Shown here in pieces: positions 44,339-55,057 of a stretch of DNA of 64,000 bases. The position numbers were made by a program, and so were the translations under genes. The number at the start of each line of letters is the position of its first letter. Within the stretch, counting starts at the first letter, position 1. Source of the DNA: Nematostella vectensis (lineage: Eukaryota > Cnidaria > Anthozoa > Actiniaria > Edwardsiidae); the NCBI RefSeq assembly GCF_932526225.1, contig NC_064048.1:2037340-2101339 (forward strand), read 5' to 3'. The notes beneath the pieces are model-generated. The model saw only the letters and a program-made list of their open reading frames with translations, did no database searches and was not told the origin of the DNA.

Positions 44339-45016
44339 ATGTTCAACACAATGGTGGTCCTACATGCTGTGTTCACCGGAGGCGAACTGACGCTCTTCTT
44401 CGAGCAGCCGATAAGGCGCCCACGCTTCGTGGCGCTCCGGCAGTGCTCGCTGTTTAACAGCTGGTATAATCTCGAGCGGGAGCATCAGATAATGACTATA
44501 GCCTCCCTCCCGCCCATCGCTACTCTGCCAGCCGGGCACCACACGGCCGAGTCCATCGTGGGAACGATCAACCGCGCTGAAAGCAAGATTCTGACCGCGA
44601 AGCTGGATCCCCTCACCGGGAAGATCGCGCTCGTGTCCAAAGGCGTTGCGTTCCTGAACGCCGAGCTTTGCGCACTATTCGGCCTAGAGGCTAAAGACGA
44701 TCAGTTGGGTGGGCGGGGCCTCGTACTGCCCGTAGGGGAGCCCCCACTTAAGGTAACTTTGCCGAAAATAGAGGCCCTCTACATCTTCTGCGATATCGTA
44801 GACCGCACGCAATGCCTCGCCTTAGACGAGCCTTCAAACGTTCTCGCTTGCCTAGAGACCCGCGGGAGGCCGCACGAGAAAGTCGTCTATGGGCCCGACA
44901 TCCCCGTTTGTGTCGCAGCATCTTCCTCTGAGTTTATCTCAAGTATCCAAATATGGATCAGGGATGACCACGGTAGACGGGTGGACTTTAGGGGCAAGCC
45001 TGTTCGCCTCGTATGA
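44339..45016 (+). CDS. Element protein, candidate minor capsid/penton-like
   Basis: An intact 225-residue frame (MFNTMVVLHAVFTGGELTLF ... ESIVGTINRAESKILTAKLD ... FVSSIQIWIRDD-type ending, here ISSIQIWIRDDHGRRVDF, RGKPVRLV). The C-terminal beta-strand-like motif IQIWIRDDxGRxVDF recurs in structural-type proteins of Polinton-like elements, and the length fits a single jelly-roll penton-like protein. I cannot confirm the fold. It starts 30 bp from the divergent gene and is followed by the next gene after 28 bp, as in a co-transcribed pair. One of the few unbroken genes of the element. Confidence 0.45.
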   Translation: MFNTMVVLHAVFTGGELTLFFEQPIRRPRFVALRQCSLFNSWYNLEREHQIMTIASLPPIATLPAGHHTAESIVGTINRAESKILTAKLDPLTGKIALVSKGVAFLNAELCALFGLEAKDDQLGGRGLVLPVGEPPLKVTLPKIEALYIFCDIVDRTQCLALDEPSNVLACLETRGRPHEKVVYGPDIPVCVAASSSEFISSIQIWIRDDHGRRVDFRGKPVRLV

Positions 45017-45044
45017 GAGCTAACCTAGGTCCGACATAACCAGC

Positions 45045-45728
45045 ATGGCAAACAGCGACGTTAGCAGCGGTGCCATATACCCCTCGCTTCCCAGCGTCTG
45101 CCCCCCGATTTGCCCGCAAACGCACATGACGCCCACCGCTCCGGCAAGCATCGGCGGCGACGTGCAAAGCTTCCGACTCCAGAAAATATGTGACACTCAG
45201 GCGGTTCTAGACAATGAGATAACGCATCATCGACAGGTGCGGAAGAAGTATAAGCGCGCCTTTGCCGTTACCCATGCTGTGTCTGTGGCATCCGGCATCG
45301 CTGCAGGGGCGCTTTCCAGTGCCGGGGTGGGGGTCTCTTTGAGTGGGATAGGGGTTCTGATCGGCGGTCCGCTGGCAGGGGTCGCTGGGCTGGTCGGTGT
45401 CGTGGGCGCGGGCGTAGTCTCTAGGGGTCTTACGAGCAAGGTGGCTAAACACGAAGACACGATGGTTTTAGCGGAGAGTAAGAAAAACTCGCTCAGCGAG
45501 CTGGTCTCTAAGGCTCTGCAAGACGGGCATATCTCAGACGAAGAGTTTCGGCTAATACTTCAGGAACAAGAGAGATACTACGCGCTCAAGGCCGCTATCA
45601 GAGCTCGGCACGGCCTCGCACCGCGTGATAAAAAAAGCGGGAAAGGGCCCTCCCTGGAGGCACGCGAAAAGATGAAAAAGAGGCTGCGAGAAATTCGCGA
45701 GGAGTTCGGGAGCGAGGTGTTCGAGTAG
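45045..45728 (+). CDS. Element protein with Gly-rich membrane segment
   Basis: The 227-residue intact frame has a Pro/Cys-containing N terminus, a charged segment (DNEITHHRQVRKKYKRAFAV), a long Gly/Ala/Val hydrophobic region at about residues 75-128 (GIAAGALSSAGVGVSLSGIG, GPLAGVAGLVGVVGAGVVS), then a helical, charged C-terminal half (NSLSELVSKALQDGHISDEE, REIREEFGSEVFE). The layout suggests a membrane-active protein. The family is frequent in cnidarian Polinton-like elements. Last gene before the right inverted repeat; close spacing suggests co-expression with the gene at 44339. Function unknown. Confidence 0.5.
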   Translation: MANSDVSSGAIYPSLPSVCPPICPQTHMTPTAPASIGGDVQSFRLQKICDTQAVLDNEITHHRQVRKKYKRAFAVTHAVSVASGIAAGALSSAGVGVSLSGIGVLIGGPLAGVAGLVGVVGAGVVSRGLTSKVAKHEDTMVLAESKKNSLSELVSKALQDGHISDEEFRLILQEQERYYALKAAIRARHGLAPRDKKSGKGPSLEAREKMKKRLREIREEFGSEVFE

Positions 45729-45846
45729 AACTCGGCGTGGCGTTTGAATTTACGGCCGAAAAACGGTTATTCCGCGCTCCGTAGGTTTTGCGTAGATTTA
45801 TCCATGCGCTTTTTCGCCCAGACCTTATGTACGCGGAACGGCCCCG

Positions 45847-46129
45847 GCCTACATTAGCAATTGCCAAAAGCTTATGTACGTGAAATCGATTTGGCCTACA
45901 TTAGCAATTGCCAAAAGCTTATGTACGTGAAATCGATTTGGCCTACATTAGCTTTTACCGATTGTTTATGTACGTGAAGCATCATCTGCCTGATATATAG
46001 AGACGGGGCTGGGGGGCTCGGAGGAGGGATTCGCGCCTCCCAAGCCTAAGACGGGAAAACGGGGCTGGGAGGCCCGGAGGGGCGATTCGCGCCTCCCACT
46101 CGTTTCTATGAAACCCCCTGGTCCCCCCA
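45847..46129 (-). repeat. Right terminal inverted repeat with 47-bp subrepeats
   Basis: Inverted counterpart of 32924-33112. Its inner edge has tandem 47-bp units starting at 45847, 45894 and 45941 (GCCTACATTAGCAATTGCCA, AAAGCTTATGTACGTGAAAT), while the left end has 40-bp units, so the two subterminal arrays have evolved separately. An outer segment (GGGGCTGG...GATTCGCGCCTCCC) is duplicated here. Confidence 0.9.
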
Positions 46130-46271
46130 TCTGAGCCTGTCCGTCTGTTTCTTTGACCGTCTGTCCGTCTATTGGTTTTACCGTATGTTTGTCTATTTGC
46201 CTTTCTGTTTTATTGGCCCTCAATGCACAATCTAATAGCTAATGTTTCTTGCCCTTCGTTTCTTTCGACAG

Positions 46272-46369
46272 CCATGTAACGATGCCTATTGTAAGCAGAT
46301 CAGCAGTCTTTATCAACGCCGAGGGCTTCATGTCATTGACAAACATACGTAAACTGTTCATATGCGGTG
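46272..46369 (+). CDS. SLC17-type transporter, exon
   Basis: A TTTCGACAG acceptor precedes 46272 and a GTGAGTA donor follows 46369. The 98-bp exon reads ...SRSAVFINAEGFMSLTNIRKLF in a frame that joins in phase to the exon at 46873. In SLC17 transporters (sialin, vesicular glutamate transporters and phosphate-type relatives), a similar xxRK segment lies in the loop before a transmembrane helix. Upstream exons are not visible: the Polinton-like element ends only 140 bp to the left. Confidence 0.5.
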
Positions 46370-46872
46370 GTGAGTACATCAAGAAATGTTAAAAAAACAT
46401 TTTTCTAATTATGAGTATCATAGAATGATGATTTATGACAAGGGGCTGGTAGTATCATTAGGTCTGGCTAAAACATACATTTTTCAAACTATACTTTTTG
46501 TTTGAGAGAATTTTTTTGTTGTTGGAGAGGGGAGAGAAACCAAGAACTAGACAGAAAATTACACGAGATTGAAATTAACGCCAAACATTCAGTCGACCAA
46601 TAAGAGGCCTAAGACACGACGGCGCATGTAACAGGAAATACCTCGCGATCGTCAAAATTGATAATTATGATAGAGATGATGATGATGATTATAATAATGA
46701 CCGTGAATTGGTGATGATAACGACCCATTTCGGGTGGTAATATTCGAGTGAAATTTCTTTTCTCTCACCGAGCTAACTAACCCCTTATCTTATGATGATA
46801 ATAATAAAATAGAATACAATAATACAATGATAAAAAGTACATCTTACAATGTTACTTTTAACTTTCTTGTAG

Positions 46873-47105
46873 GCTTTTTTCTTCACTGTATTTGCCTCAT
46901 CGTAGTGACATATACGGCCTATAACATAGCGCCATTCATCGTTGTTGTTTTGAATTCGATGTCATTTATCAATTGTGGGGTGGGCGTCAATGCATTGGAC
47001 ATCGCCACCAGGTTATCTTGTGCCATTATGGGAATGGCAAACACTTTTTCGACGTTCAACGGAATTATGGCACCAATAGTCGCTGGACTGATCGTAAGAT
47101 CTCAG
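46873..47105 (+). CDS. SLC17-type transporter, exon
   Basis: A TTCTTGTAG acceptor and a CAG/GTAAGA donor bound a 233-bp exon, in phase with the previous one. It encodes two hydrophobic helices and the stretch GVNALDIATRLSCAIMGMAN, TFSTFNGIMAPIVAGLIV, a close match to the conserved late helices of SLC17 family anion transporters (major facilitator superfamily), where LDIAPR is usual. These carry organic anions across lysosomal, vesicular or plasma membranes. Further exons to the right were not found before the satellite, so this may be a gene fragment. Confidence 0.65.
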
Positions 47106-47436
47106 GTAAGACTGTTAGTGAATTGTCACTTTAGGGTGCGTTCGATCGACCATTTTTCTGGAAAAAGAAATTTGGAAAAAAAAAAACGAAAAGACCGTTC
47201 GATTGACTTGTAGATAACTTAATCCTAGTTCAGTCCATCCGGACAGCTTTTTCACAGTCAAGGCCCTCCGGACAGCTTTATCCCAGTTAAGTCCATTCGG
47301 ACAACTTCTTTCTAGTTCACCAGGCTAGCTTTGCCCGAGTCAAGTCCATCTGTCCAAATTCAACTCTACAGGCATTCTTATATAATTTCTCAAAATTTAC
47401 AGTGCAAGCATTATCGATTTGATTTTAAACATCAGA

Positions 47437-49770
47437 TTCCGCTATAAAAGGGAAAGCTCCTCCCACCCCCGGGCTCATAATTTGCAATAATAACCAGAAC
47501 ACTGCCAAGCTAGCAGTCACAAATTATAAGCCTTCTGCAAAATTGCTTTTCTCTGAGCGTCAGTAGGCTGGAATAAAAATTTTCTTGCACAGGTAACAAG
47601 ACAGTTGTGTTAAGATGTTGTTAAATTAGGTATTTGCTGTCCACTCACGTTTTGGCTGCAAAATTTTAAATTTTGCGCTATCCATAATCAAGCGCACCTG
47701 CATAAATTATTCTCGCGCTGTGATGAAAATGCTCGTATTTTAGAGCGCACACAGCTTGGTATAGCATTATTTTACGATAGATAGAAACATTTTTAGATGG
47801 ACATTTCTAGGAATGATATTTATTTTGGTTATAATATGAAATTTGAATTTAGCGCTCAGAGCAATTGTCCTGACATGTTGACCCATTGACGGCTGATTGA
47901 TAACTGATTGTCCTGTCATGTTGACCCATTGACGGCTGATTGATAACTGATTGTCCTGTCATGTTGACCCATTGACGGCTGATTGATAACTGATTGTCCT
48001 GTCATGTTGACCCATTGACGGCTGATTGATAACTGATTGTCCTGTCATGTTAACCCATTGACGGCTGATTGATAACTGATTGTCCTGTCATGTTGACCCA
48101 TTGACGGCTGATTGATAACTGATTGTCGTGACATGTTCACTCATTGACGGCTGATTGATAACTGATTGTCCTGTCATGTTGACCCATTGACGGCTGATTG
48201 ATAACTGATTGTCCTGTCATGTTGACCCATTGACGGCTGATTGATAACTGATTGTCCTGTCATGTTGACCCATTGACGGCTGATTGATAACTGATTGTCC
48301 TGTCATGTTCACTCATTGACGGCTGATTGATAACTGATTGTCCTGTCATGTTGACCCATTGACGGCTGATTGATAACTGATTGTCCTGTCATGTTGACCC
48401 ATTGACGGCTGATTGATAACTGATTGTCGTGACATGTTCACTCATTGACGGCTGATTGATAACTGATTGTCCTGTCATGTTGACCCATTGACGGCTGATT
48501 GATAACTGATTGTCCTGTCATGTTGACCCATTGACGGCTGATTGATAACTGATTGTCCTGTCATGTTCACTCATTGACGGCTGATTGATAACTGATTGTC
48601 CTGTCATGTTGACCCATTGACGGCTGATTGATAACTGATTGTCCTGTCATGTTGACCCATTTACGGCTGATTGATAACTGATTGTCCTGTCATGTTGAGC
48701 CATTGACGGCTGATTGATAACTGATTGTCCTGTCATGTTGACCCATTGACGACTGATTGATAACTGATTGCCCTGTCATGTTGACCCATTGACGGCTGAT
48801 TGATAACTGATTGTCCTGTCATGTTGACCCATTGACGGCTGATTGATAACTGATTGTCCTGTCATGTTGACCCATTGACGGCTGATTGATAACTGATTGT
48901 CCTGTCATGTTGACCCATTGACGGCTGATTGATAACTGATTGTCCTGTCATGTTGACCCATTGACGGCTGATTGATAACTGATTGTCCTGTCATGTTGAC
49001 AAATTGACGGCTGATTGATAACCGATTGTCCTGTCATGTTGACCCATTGACGGCTGATTGATAACTGATTGTCCTGTCATGTTGACCCATTGACGGCTGA
49101 TTGATAACTGATTGTCCTGTCATGTTGACCCATTGACGGCTGATTGATAACTGATTGTCCTGTCATGTTGACCCATTGACGGCTGATTGATAACTGATTG
49201 TCCTGTCATGTTGACCCATTGACGGCTGATTGATAACTGATTGTCCTGTCATGTTGACTCATTGACGGCTGATTGATAACTGATTGTCCTGTCATGTTCA
49301 CTCATTGACGGCTGATTGATAACTGATTGTCCTGTCATGTTCACTCATTGACGGCTGATTGATAACTGATTGTCCTGTCATGTTGACCCATTGACGGCTG
49401 ATTGATAACTGATTGTCCTGTCATGTTGACCCATTGACGGCTGATTGATAACTGATTGTCCTGTCATGTTCACTCATTGACGGCTGATTGATAACTGATT
49501 GTCCTGTCATGTTCACTCATTGACGGCTGATTGATAACTGATTGTCCTGTCATGTTGACTCATTGACGGCTGATTGATAACTGATTGTCCTGTCATGTTC
49601 ACTCATTGACGGCTGATTGATAACTGATTGTCCTGTCATGTTGACTCATTGACGGCTGATTGATAACTGATTGTCCTGGCGTGATGACGCATTGACGGCT
49701 GATTAATAACTGATTGTTCTTGAGCCCGGGAGTGGGAGGAGCTTCCCCTTTATAGCGGAACCTCGTGTTT
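47437..49770. mobile_element. Inverted-repeat element filled by a 43-bp satellite
   Basis: The left arm (about 47437-47485: TTCCGCTATAAAAGGGAAAG, CTCCTCCCAC, CCCGGGCTCA) and right arm (about 49722-49770, the reverse complement with a few differences) bracket the array. Together they look like a non-autonomous DNA transposon whose interior has been taken over by satellite. A TTTAA word near both ends could be a target duplication but is ambiguous. No coding region. Confidence 0.65.
47862..49716. repeat. 43-bp satellite array
   Basis: About 43 copies of a 43-bp unit (TGTCCTGTCATGTTGACCCA, TTGACGGCTGATTGATAACTGAT). Variants such as GTTCACTCATTG and GTCGTGACATG recur at spaced positions, which suggests block-wise (higher-order) expansion. 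No unique spacers between units. Confidence 0.97.
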
Positions 49771-49774
49771 AACA

Positions 49775-50500
49775 TAAATCCACTGCTGTTTCCTTGATAA
49801 AAACGGTGCAATTATCTTGTACAAGATTTTTGGTCGCCATTAGGCTGCTGGCAAATCCTCTCGTCACAATAAAGGAAAAAACCCAACCATGTACAATACA
49901 TCTCCCTATTTTACTCAAAATACTGTTTCCTCCGTTTTTATTTTTGAATCCTCAGAGGATCCATGGTTCTGCGGAGGAGTGTTTTACGCAATCAGCGCGT
50001 CGGCCAAGCTGCAACCATAAACACTGCGACAGTAGCAGTTTAGTTTCTAAGCAAGAGTACTCATTCCGACAACAGCAGGTTATGCTTGTCTTTTTTAAAA
50101 ATTGCAGTCTGTTCGCCGAAAACCGGTTCGCCGACAACCGTTATCGTGGGCGAACAGCTTGTCGGCAAACTGATACGTCTCCTTCACTAGGTGTAAATGA
50201 TGAAGCCATGTGAGATGTTTTTTTACAACCAGCACAGGCAGCCCAAGCTCTTTCAGTGTTTATATATATGCACTTTGAAGGTCAAAATTCGAAATCTTCA
50301 AATAATTTATTATTTATAGTGAGGCAACCTAGTCTTTGCGCACTGCAGAGAGCAGCAAGAGAACCAAGGTGGTGGAAGTTTTGTGTATCCGGCAAGAATA
50401 GTACCAGTAGAACGGGATTTTGCGCGAGTTTGCCACCTTAAAAATTCACATGATTTTTTGGTGCTAATCGCTTAAACTTACTCAATAATTTCCTTTAAAG
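49775..50500. other. Intergenic, nothing recognised
   Basis: Short frames only. A small palindromic cluster around GTTCGCCGAAAACCGGTTCG lies at about 50108-50160. Downstream begins the block shared with the ZNF3 3' region. Confidence 0.35.
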
Positions 50501-50559
50501 ATTATCGTGTTTTGCTGTATATCACAGCAAATGATGGGGCATCATTTGCTGTGTTTTTA

Positions 50560-51397
50560 TTCCTCTTTGTTGGGCACAGACTTGCCACATGAATTACAAG
50601 CGTGGTTTCTGTGCAGAGCAGATCATTCACAGGTGCGAATCGGGCAACGCCCTTGCCACATCCATGCTTTTCTTCCTGGTGTAGGAATGTTTCATAACAT
50701 ATGTCACACTTGCTGAGTTTCTGTTCTCAGTAAATCACCATAAGCGCCTTCTTAGGAAATTAAGGTCTGTTTACTGTCTAGAATGAACCAAGTCATTCAG
50801 GCCTAAAGTTCGGGCAAAACACTTCATTCACCTTATCCGTATGGTTTCAGTCCAGGTCAAGTATAAATCATTGAAGCCGCATTATCACCAGTTTACTTCC
50901 GGTCGATTACGTTACAGTCTCCGATGATTGTTAACGGACAACGCGAAAAATATTTCAAAATATTGATAGCAGTGTGTCAATTGGAAGTTTCTTTGATGAT
51001 TTGATTGACAATTTAGAGCGGATGGCCTGTTGAAAATCTCTGATTCCAATAGATTCTTTTGTCTTTTAACGGTTGAGGTTTCCGTTAGACCTTCGGAAGT
51101 GAACTGGTGACAATGTGGCTCTTCTCCCGTTCATCACATTTGTATGGTTGCAATCCATGATGAATCTCTTTGTTCTTCTAAGCTTAAAAACACAGACTTA
51201 CCACATTCATCACATTTGTGTGGTTTCTCTCATGAGTGAACCATTAGGTGTCTCTTCAGGTGTGTATGTCGGGTAAAGCATTTGCCACATTCATCACATT
51301 TATATGATTTCTGTCCTAAGTGAATCATTACGTGTCTATTAAAGTTGCCAGATTGGATAAAGCACTTGCCACATTGATCACATTTGTGTGGTTTCTC
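50560..51397 (-). pseudogene. ZNF4 relic 3' fingers and duplicated end
   Basis: Includes a 168-bp tandem copy of the last two ZNF4 fingers with their stop codon (stop words CATGAG at 51231 and 51399) and, further out, degenerate fingers matching the ZNF3 tail (GAATTACAAGCGTGGTTTCT). Not translated, being downstream of the stop. Confidence 0.7.
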
Positions 51398-52318
51398 TCA
51401 TGAGTGAACCATTAGGTGTCTCTTCAGGTGTGTATGTCGGGTAAAGCATTTGCCACATTCATCACATTTATACGATTTCTGTCCTGAGTGAATCATTACG
51501 TGTCTATTAAAGTTGCCAGATTGGATAAAGCACTTGCCACATTCATTACATTTGAATGGTTTCTCTCCTGTGTGAACCATTAGGTGTCTCTTCAGGACTG
51601 TATGTCGGGTAAAGCATTTGCCACATTCACCACATTCGTATGCTTTCTGTCCTGAGTGAATCGTTAGGTGTGTTTTCAGATTTCTAGATTGGTTAAAGCA
51701 CTCGCCGCATTCATCACATTTGTATGTTTTCTGTGCCGAGTGCATCCTTAGGTGTCTTTTCAAGACTGAATGCCAGGTAAAGCCCTTATCACACACATCA
51801 CATTTGTATGGTTTTTGTCCTGAGTGCATCATTAGGTGTGTTTTTAGGTGTCCCGATCGGTTAAAGCATCTGCCACATTCATCACATTTGTATGGTTTCT
51901 GTCCTGAGTGAATCCTTAGGTGTGTTTTCAGGTTTTCAGATTGGTTAAAACACTTGCCACATTCATCACATTTGAATGGTTTGTGTCCTGTGTGAATCCT
52001 TACGTGTTTATTCAGGAATCTAGATTCGGTAAAGCACTTGCCACATTCATCACATTTGTGTGGTTTCTGTCCTGAGTGAATCATTAGATGTGTCTTTAGG
52101 CGTGAGGGTCGGTTGAAGCACTTGCCACATTTATCACATTTGTGTGGTTTCACAGATAAATTCAATGCTTTTGATGTCTCCTCTACAATACTTTTTAAAT
52201 CAAATAATTCTGGCTCAACTTTTATTTCCTGTGTGCATATCAAATCTTGACACTGATCAGAAGCTTGCTTTATAGGTTTCTTCTCCGACATGATTTTCTC
52301 TTGACTTTTATCTCCCAT
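51398..52318 (-). CDS. ZNF4: C2H2 zinc-finger protein, finger exon
   Basis: [18 protein letters not shown], then the family N-terminal motif [20 protein letters not shown] and nine C2H2 fingers; 306 residues; likely a nuclear DNA-binding protein. The stop is TGA where the linker has GGA (HS-stop-EKPHKC), and finger-like sequence continues beyond, so the protein is shortened relative to its ancestor. A CTTTTTCAG acceptor ends at 52372. Reading from exon 1 (58341-58359) into this exon meets a TGA after eleven codons, so here the exon-1 ATG would be a short upstream frame and the ATG at 52318 is the probable start. Confidence 0.85.
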   Translation of the reverse strand: MGDKSQEKIMSEKKPIKQASDQCQDLICTQEIKVEPELFDLKSIVEETSKALNLSVKPHKCDKCGKCFNRPSRLKTHLMIHSGQKPHKCDECGKCFTESRFLNKHVRIHTGHKPFKCDECGKCFNQSENLKTHLRIHSGQKPYKCDECGRCFNRSGHLKTHLMMHSGQKPYKCDVCDKGFTWHSVLKRHLRMHSAQKTYKCDECGECFNQSRNLKTHLTIHSGQKAYECGECGKCFTRHTVLKRHLMVHTGEKPFKCNECGKCFIQSGNFNRHVMIHSGQKSYKCDECGKCFTRHTHLKRHLMVHS

Positions 52319-52596
52319 AACACTTTGTCAAATCAAATAAAACAAATGAGGAAATCACTCTACTCCAGTCCCTGAAAAAGAAAACAAACACTTTCTTAAC
52401 CCCTTTGTAGAACAAAGATAATAGGAGACAAATCAGCTGCGTACTTACTCGTAAGTATTTATACAACATATTTCAACAGCTTAGTTCATAATTAAAAATA
52501 TATCTATCTCACAGAATCAAACTCAACTAACAGTTTACCTTCGATTTCAAATTCATCAACATATAACACATAAGCCCAAGCTCTGTCAATGAGTAA

Positions 52597-54779
52597 CAGT
52601 CTACGGAACAGATGCTCATTTGCATTAGCCACTCTCCGGCGTCCTCGATTCCATGCGACGCCATTTTCTGCCATTTGTCATGACAACAGCCCACGCTTTG
52701 ACGAAGGCGATGTTTTATTACATTTATAACATTAGATAGTATGCTTGCCTGTTATACTTTAAAAAGAATATCATGACAATAAAGTATAAGGGTCAACTTA
52801 TTTCATGTTAGCAAATCAACTTCCTAAGAAGTCTTAAAAGAATCAGATTTTGGCGATATTTTGAAGAGTATGAATCATATGAGAAAAGTTCTAACTCACT
52901 AAATTTCACATTTTTGGTACATCCAGTCATAAGCAAAATTAAAAGCCAAGACTCACAGCATAGCTAAAACTGTTATTTTACTGAATCTGAGTGAACTCTG
53001 AGCACATATTTCCACCTGGTTTTAAAATTATTAAACGATTACGAGCTTACATGGTTTAACCGTCTCCAAACCGCAAAGCACGCATGTAAATATATTCTAA
53101 ATATCGTGAAAAGGCATGGAAAACGCTGGAAAGTTTGTATTGGACGTTTGATTAGAATTTCTTCAGGAATTTGTCTGGGAGGTCTGATTTCCGTAGCACC
53201 CTTAATAAAGAGCAAAAAGTCCTTTAATAGCATAGACATGCAACAACAGCCAATAATTATGTTTGCTTCTAAAAACATTTTGGTACACCTTGTCATAGAC
53301 TCGTTTTATGGAAATCATGTACAATATATGAATCTCCAACTAATAAAATCTCGGTGTGTGAAAGATGGGCTCCAGATCCTAACGCGTTAGAAAATAGGAG
53401 GATAAATTAAAAAGTGTGTCATTCCTTCAGTCTCGACTAAGTCTTTGTTCTAGCCGTAGAAGCGTGCGTAAATAGCAAAAGAATGAAATGAACAAGTGAC
53501 CGTGCATTCCAGCATGGCAACTGTGTTAAAAATAAACTTTTCTTTTTCCCCCCAAATTTTTTTTATTTGGACTAAATAAATTTTGTTATTATGTGTGAAC
53601 ATTACTCTTTGAATGAGGTACAATTTAGAAAATGGAAACGAACAAAACGCTCTAAATATAATTTTATTCACGTCCTAAAAATTTTATGCTAATGAGTCGA
53701 GCATGATTTTTATTGTAAATTTCCTCTTCGCATTATCATGGGGGCAAGACACCGAGAGAGAGGGTAGAAAATCAGCGAAAGATACCTCTTAAGCCTCTTT
53801 GAAGCTAGAAACATCACTTTTGGTACTCCGCCTGAAGAAGGAAAATGTCCTTTGTATGATAGTGTAGGTTGTTTCATTTATATGTTGTTTTAGCAGCTTT
53901 TAAGCAAAGCGATTCAATCGAATCAAAATGTAAACATATGATCAATGATTGATATTAACCAAAAAAAATACTTGCAAAATAGGTTTTCTATGACAAGAGT
54001 CATCGAACTATCATGTGACCCATAGTCCCTAATTTGTCATATTAAAGCGGTTAAAATCAAGAGAATCCTCTTGTTTAAAAACTAATTTAAACCACGCAGT
54101 GCATGTTGCAGTGCTCCAAAAAGGTTAGTGAAAAAAAAAAAGTTAGAAGACCCATTTTTAGCTATGGTTGCAAATCAGACAGCCTTTGTTGTCAACCGTA
54201 TGCTAGATCAAAGGTAAACCCCCGTGAGCCAACTTAGAGGTCATCAATTACAATTAATTTTATAATTTTAAATAGTAGCTTTAAACGACCAGAAAGGCGT
54301 AATGCGCCATTGCAATTGTTGTGTGTTGTTGTGAACAATAATGCGATAAATTTTAGTGAAGGAAAGAACCAAATACGTCCGATCTTCAAGATTTCTAAGA
54401 AATGATCATGTTAATGTGAATGATTTACGAAGTTTGGCGATCAGCTTAGAAACTTTGAGGAAAACAGCCTTCTAACTCAAACCCCCGAATGCACCTTTCG
54501 GTCGCATTTCTCCTCAGAAGCTCTCTTCCAGCATCAATATTTTTAGTGCGTTTCCTGAAAAAAATTTAAAAGAATTCGGCTAGAAAAGTTGCTCACGTTA
54601 AATTTTGAAATGTTTCAAAGTTTGTGGTCGAGTACAGACTTGGGTTTATTATCATTGAGCTAGGTAGAAAGCTTGATAAGTTATCTCACCCGTGTGAAAC
54701 GATGACTTAGAATGGCGTCGCATGGAATCGAGGACGCCGGACAGTGGCTTCTGCAAATGAGCATCTGTTCCGTAGACTG
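52597..54779. mobile_element. 2.18-kb PIF/Harbinger-like element, no transposase
   Basis: Inverted repeats of about 70 bp start CAGTCTACGGAACAGATGCT at both ends and pass through GGCGTCCTCGATTCCATGCG, with a few mismatches. TAA flanks both ends (52594-52596 and 54780-54782), the 3-bp duplication typical of PIF/Harbinger. No transposase can be read; a plus-strand frame at 53106-53390 is unsupported. It sits in the ZNF4 intron. Confidence 0.75.
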
Positions 54780-54809
54780 TAATTTGAACCGGCTGGCTCA
54801 TTGACCGTT

Positions 54810-54810
<1 letters not shown>

Positions 54811-54849
<39 letters not shown>
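54811..54849. repeat. (GA)n microsatellite
   Basis: About 19 AG units just outside the right end of the Harbinger-like element. Confidence 0.95.
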
Positions 54850-54851
<2 letters not shown>

Positions 54852-55057
54852 ATATGGAGTTGTTACTTTATGCTAGTTTTTTTTTTCCATAAAAATGCAA
54901 TAAATTCAATCCAAGGGCCATTTCATGAAGCTCAATGGTGCTTCAAATCTTCTTTAAAATAAAAAAAAAGGTTAACATAAAGGGAAAGAGAAGGATGATA
55001 ATTTATAATTTGATTGAAAATAATAAAAAGGCAAGACATAATATATTCACAAGCTAA

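Larger units (their letters stand above)
32924..46129. mobile_element. Polinton/Maverick-like element, degenerate, 13.2 kb
   Basis: Long terminal inverted repeats bound a block that is clearly richer in G+C than the host. The 6-bp sequence TCTGAG flanks both ends (32918-32923 and 46130-46135); Polintons make 6-bp target duplications. Inside are a B-family DNA polymerase remnant, a short integrase-like N-terminal fragment, a short segment I assign to a major-capsid N terminus, and several small virus-like proteins including two with membrane segments. No packaging ATPase, capsid protease or integrase core was found. Coding regions show stops, frameshifts and duplications, so the element is not autonomous now. 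Adintovirus and Polinton are overlapping names for this lineage; which fits better needs phylogeny. Confidence 0.8.

Noticed and set aside
32924-46129. Bacterial or viral contamination in the assembly
   Set aside because: Inverted ends with a matching 6-bp duplication in host sequence and the gene family type fit a genuine insertion; only a read-level check would fully exclude contamination.
47862-49716. CRISPR-like regular array
   Set aside because: The repeats are directly contiguous with no unique spacers and the context is a eukaryotic genome; it is a satellite.
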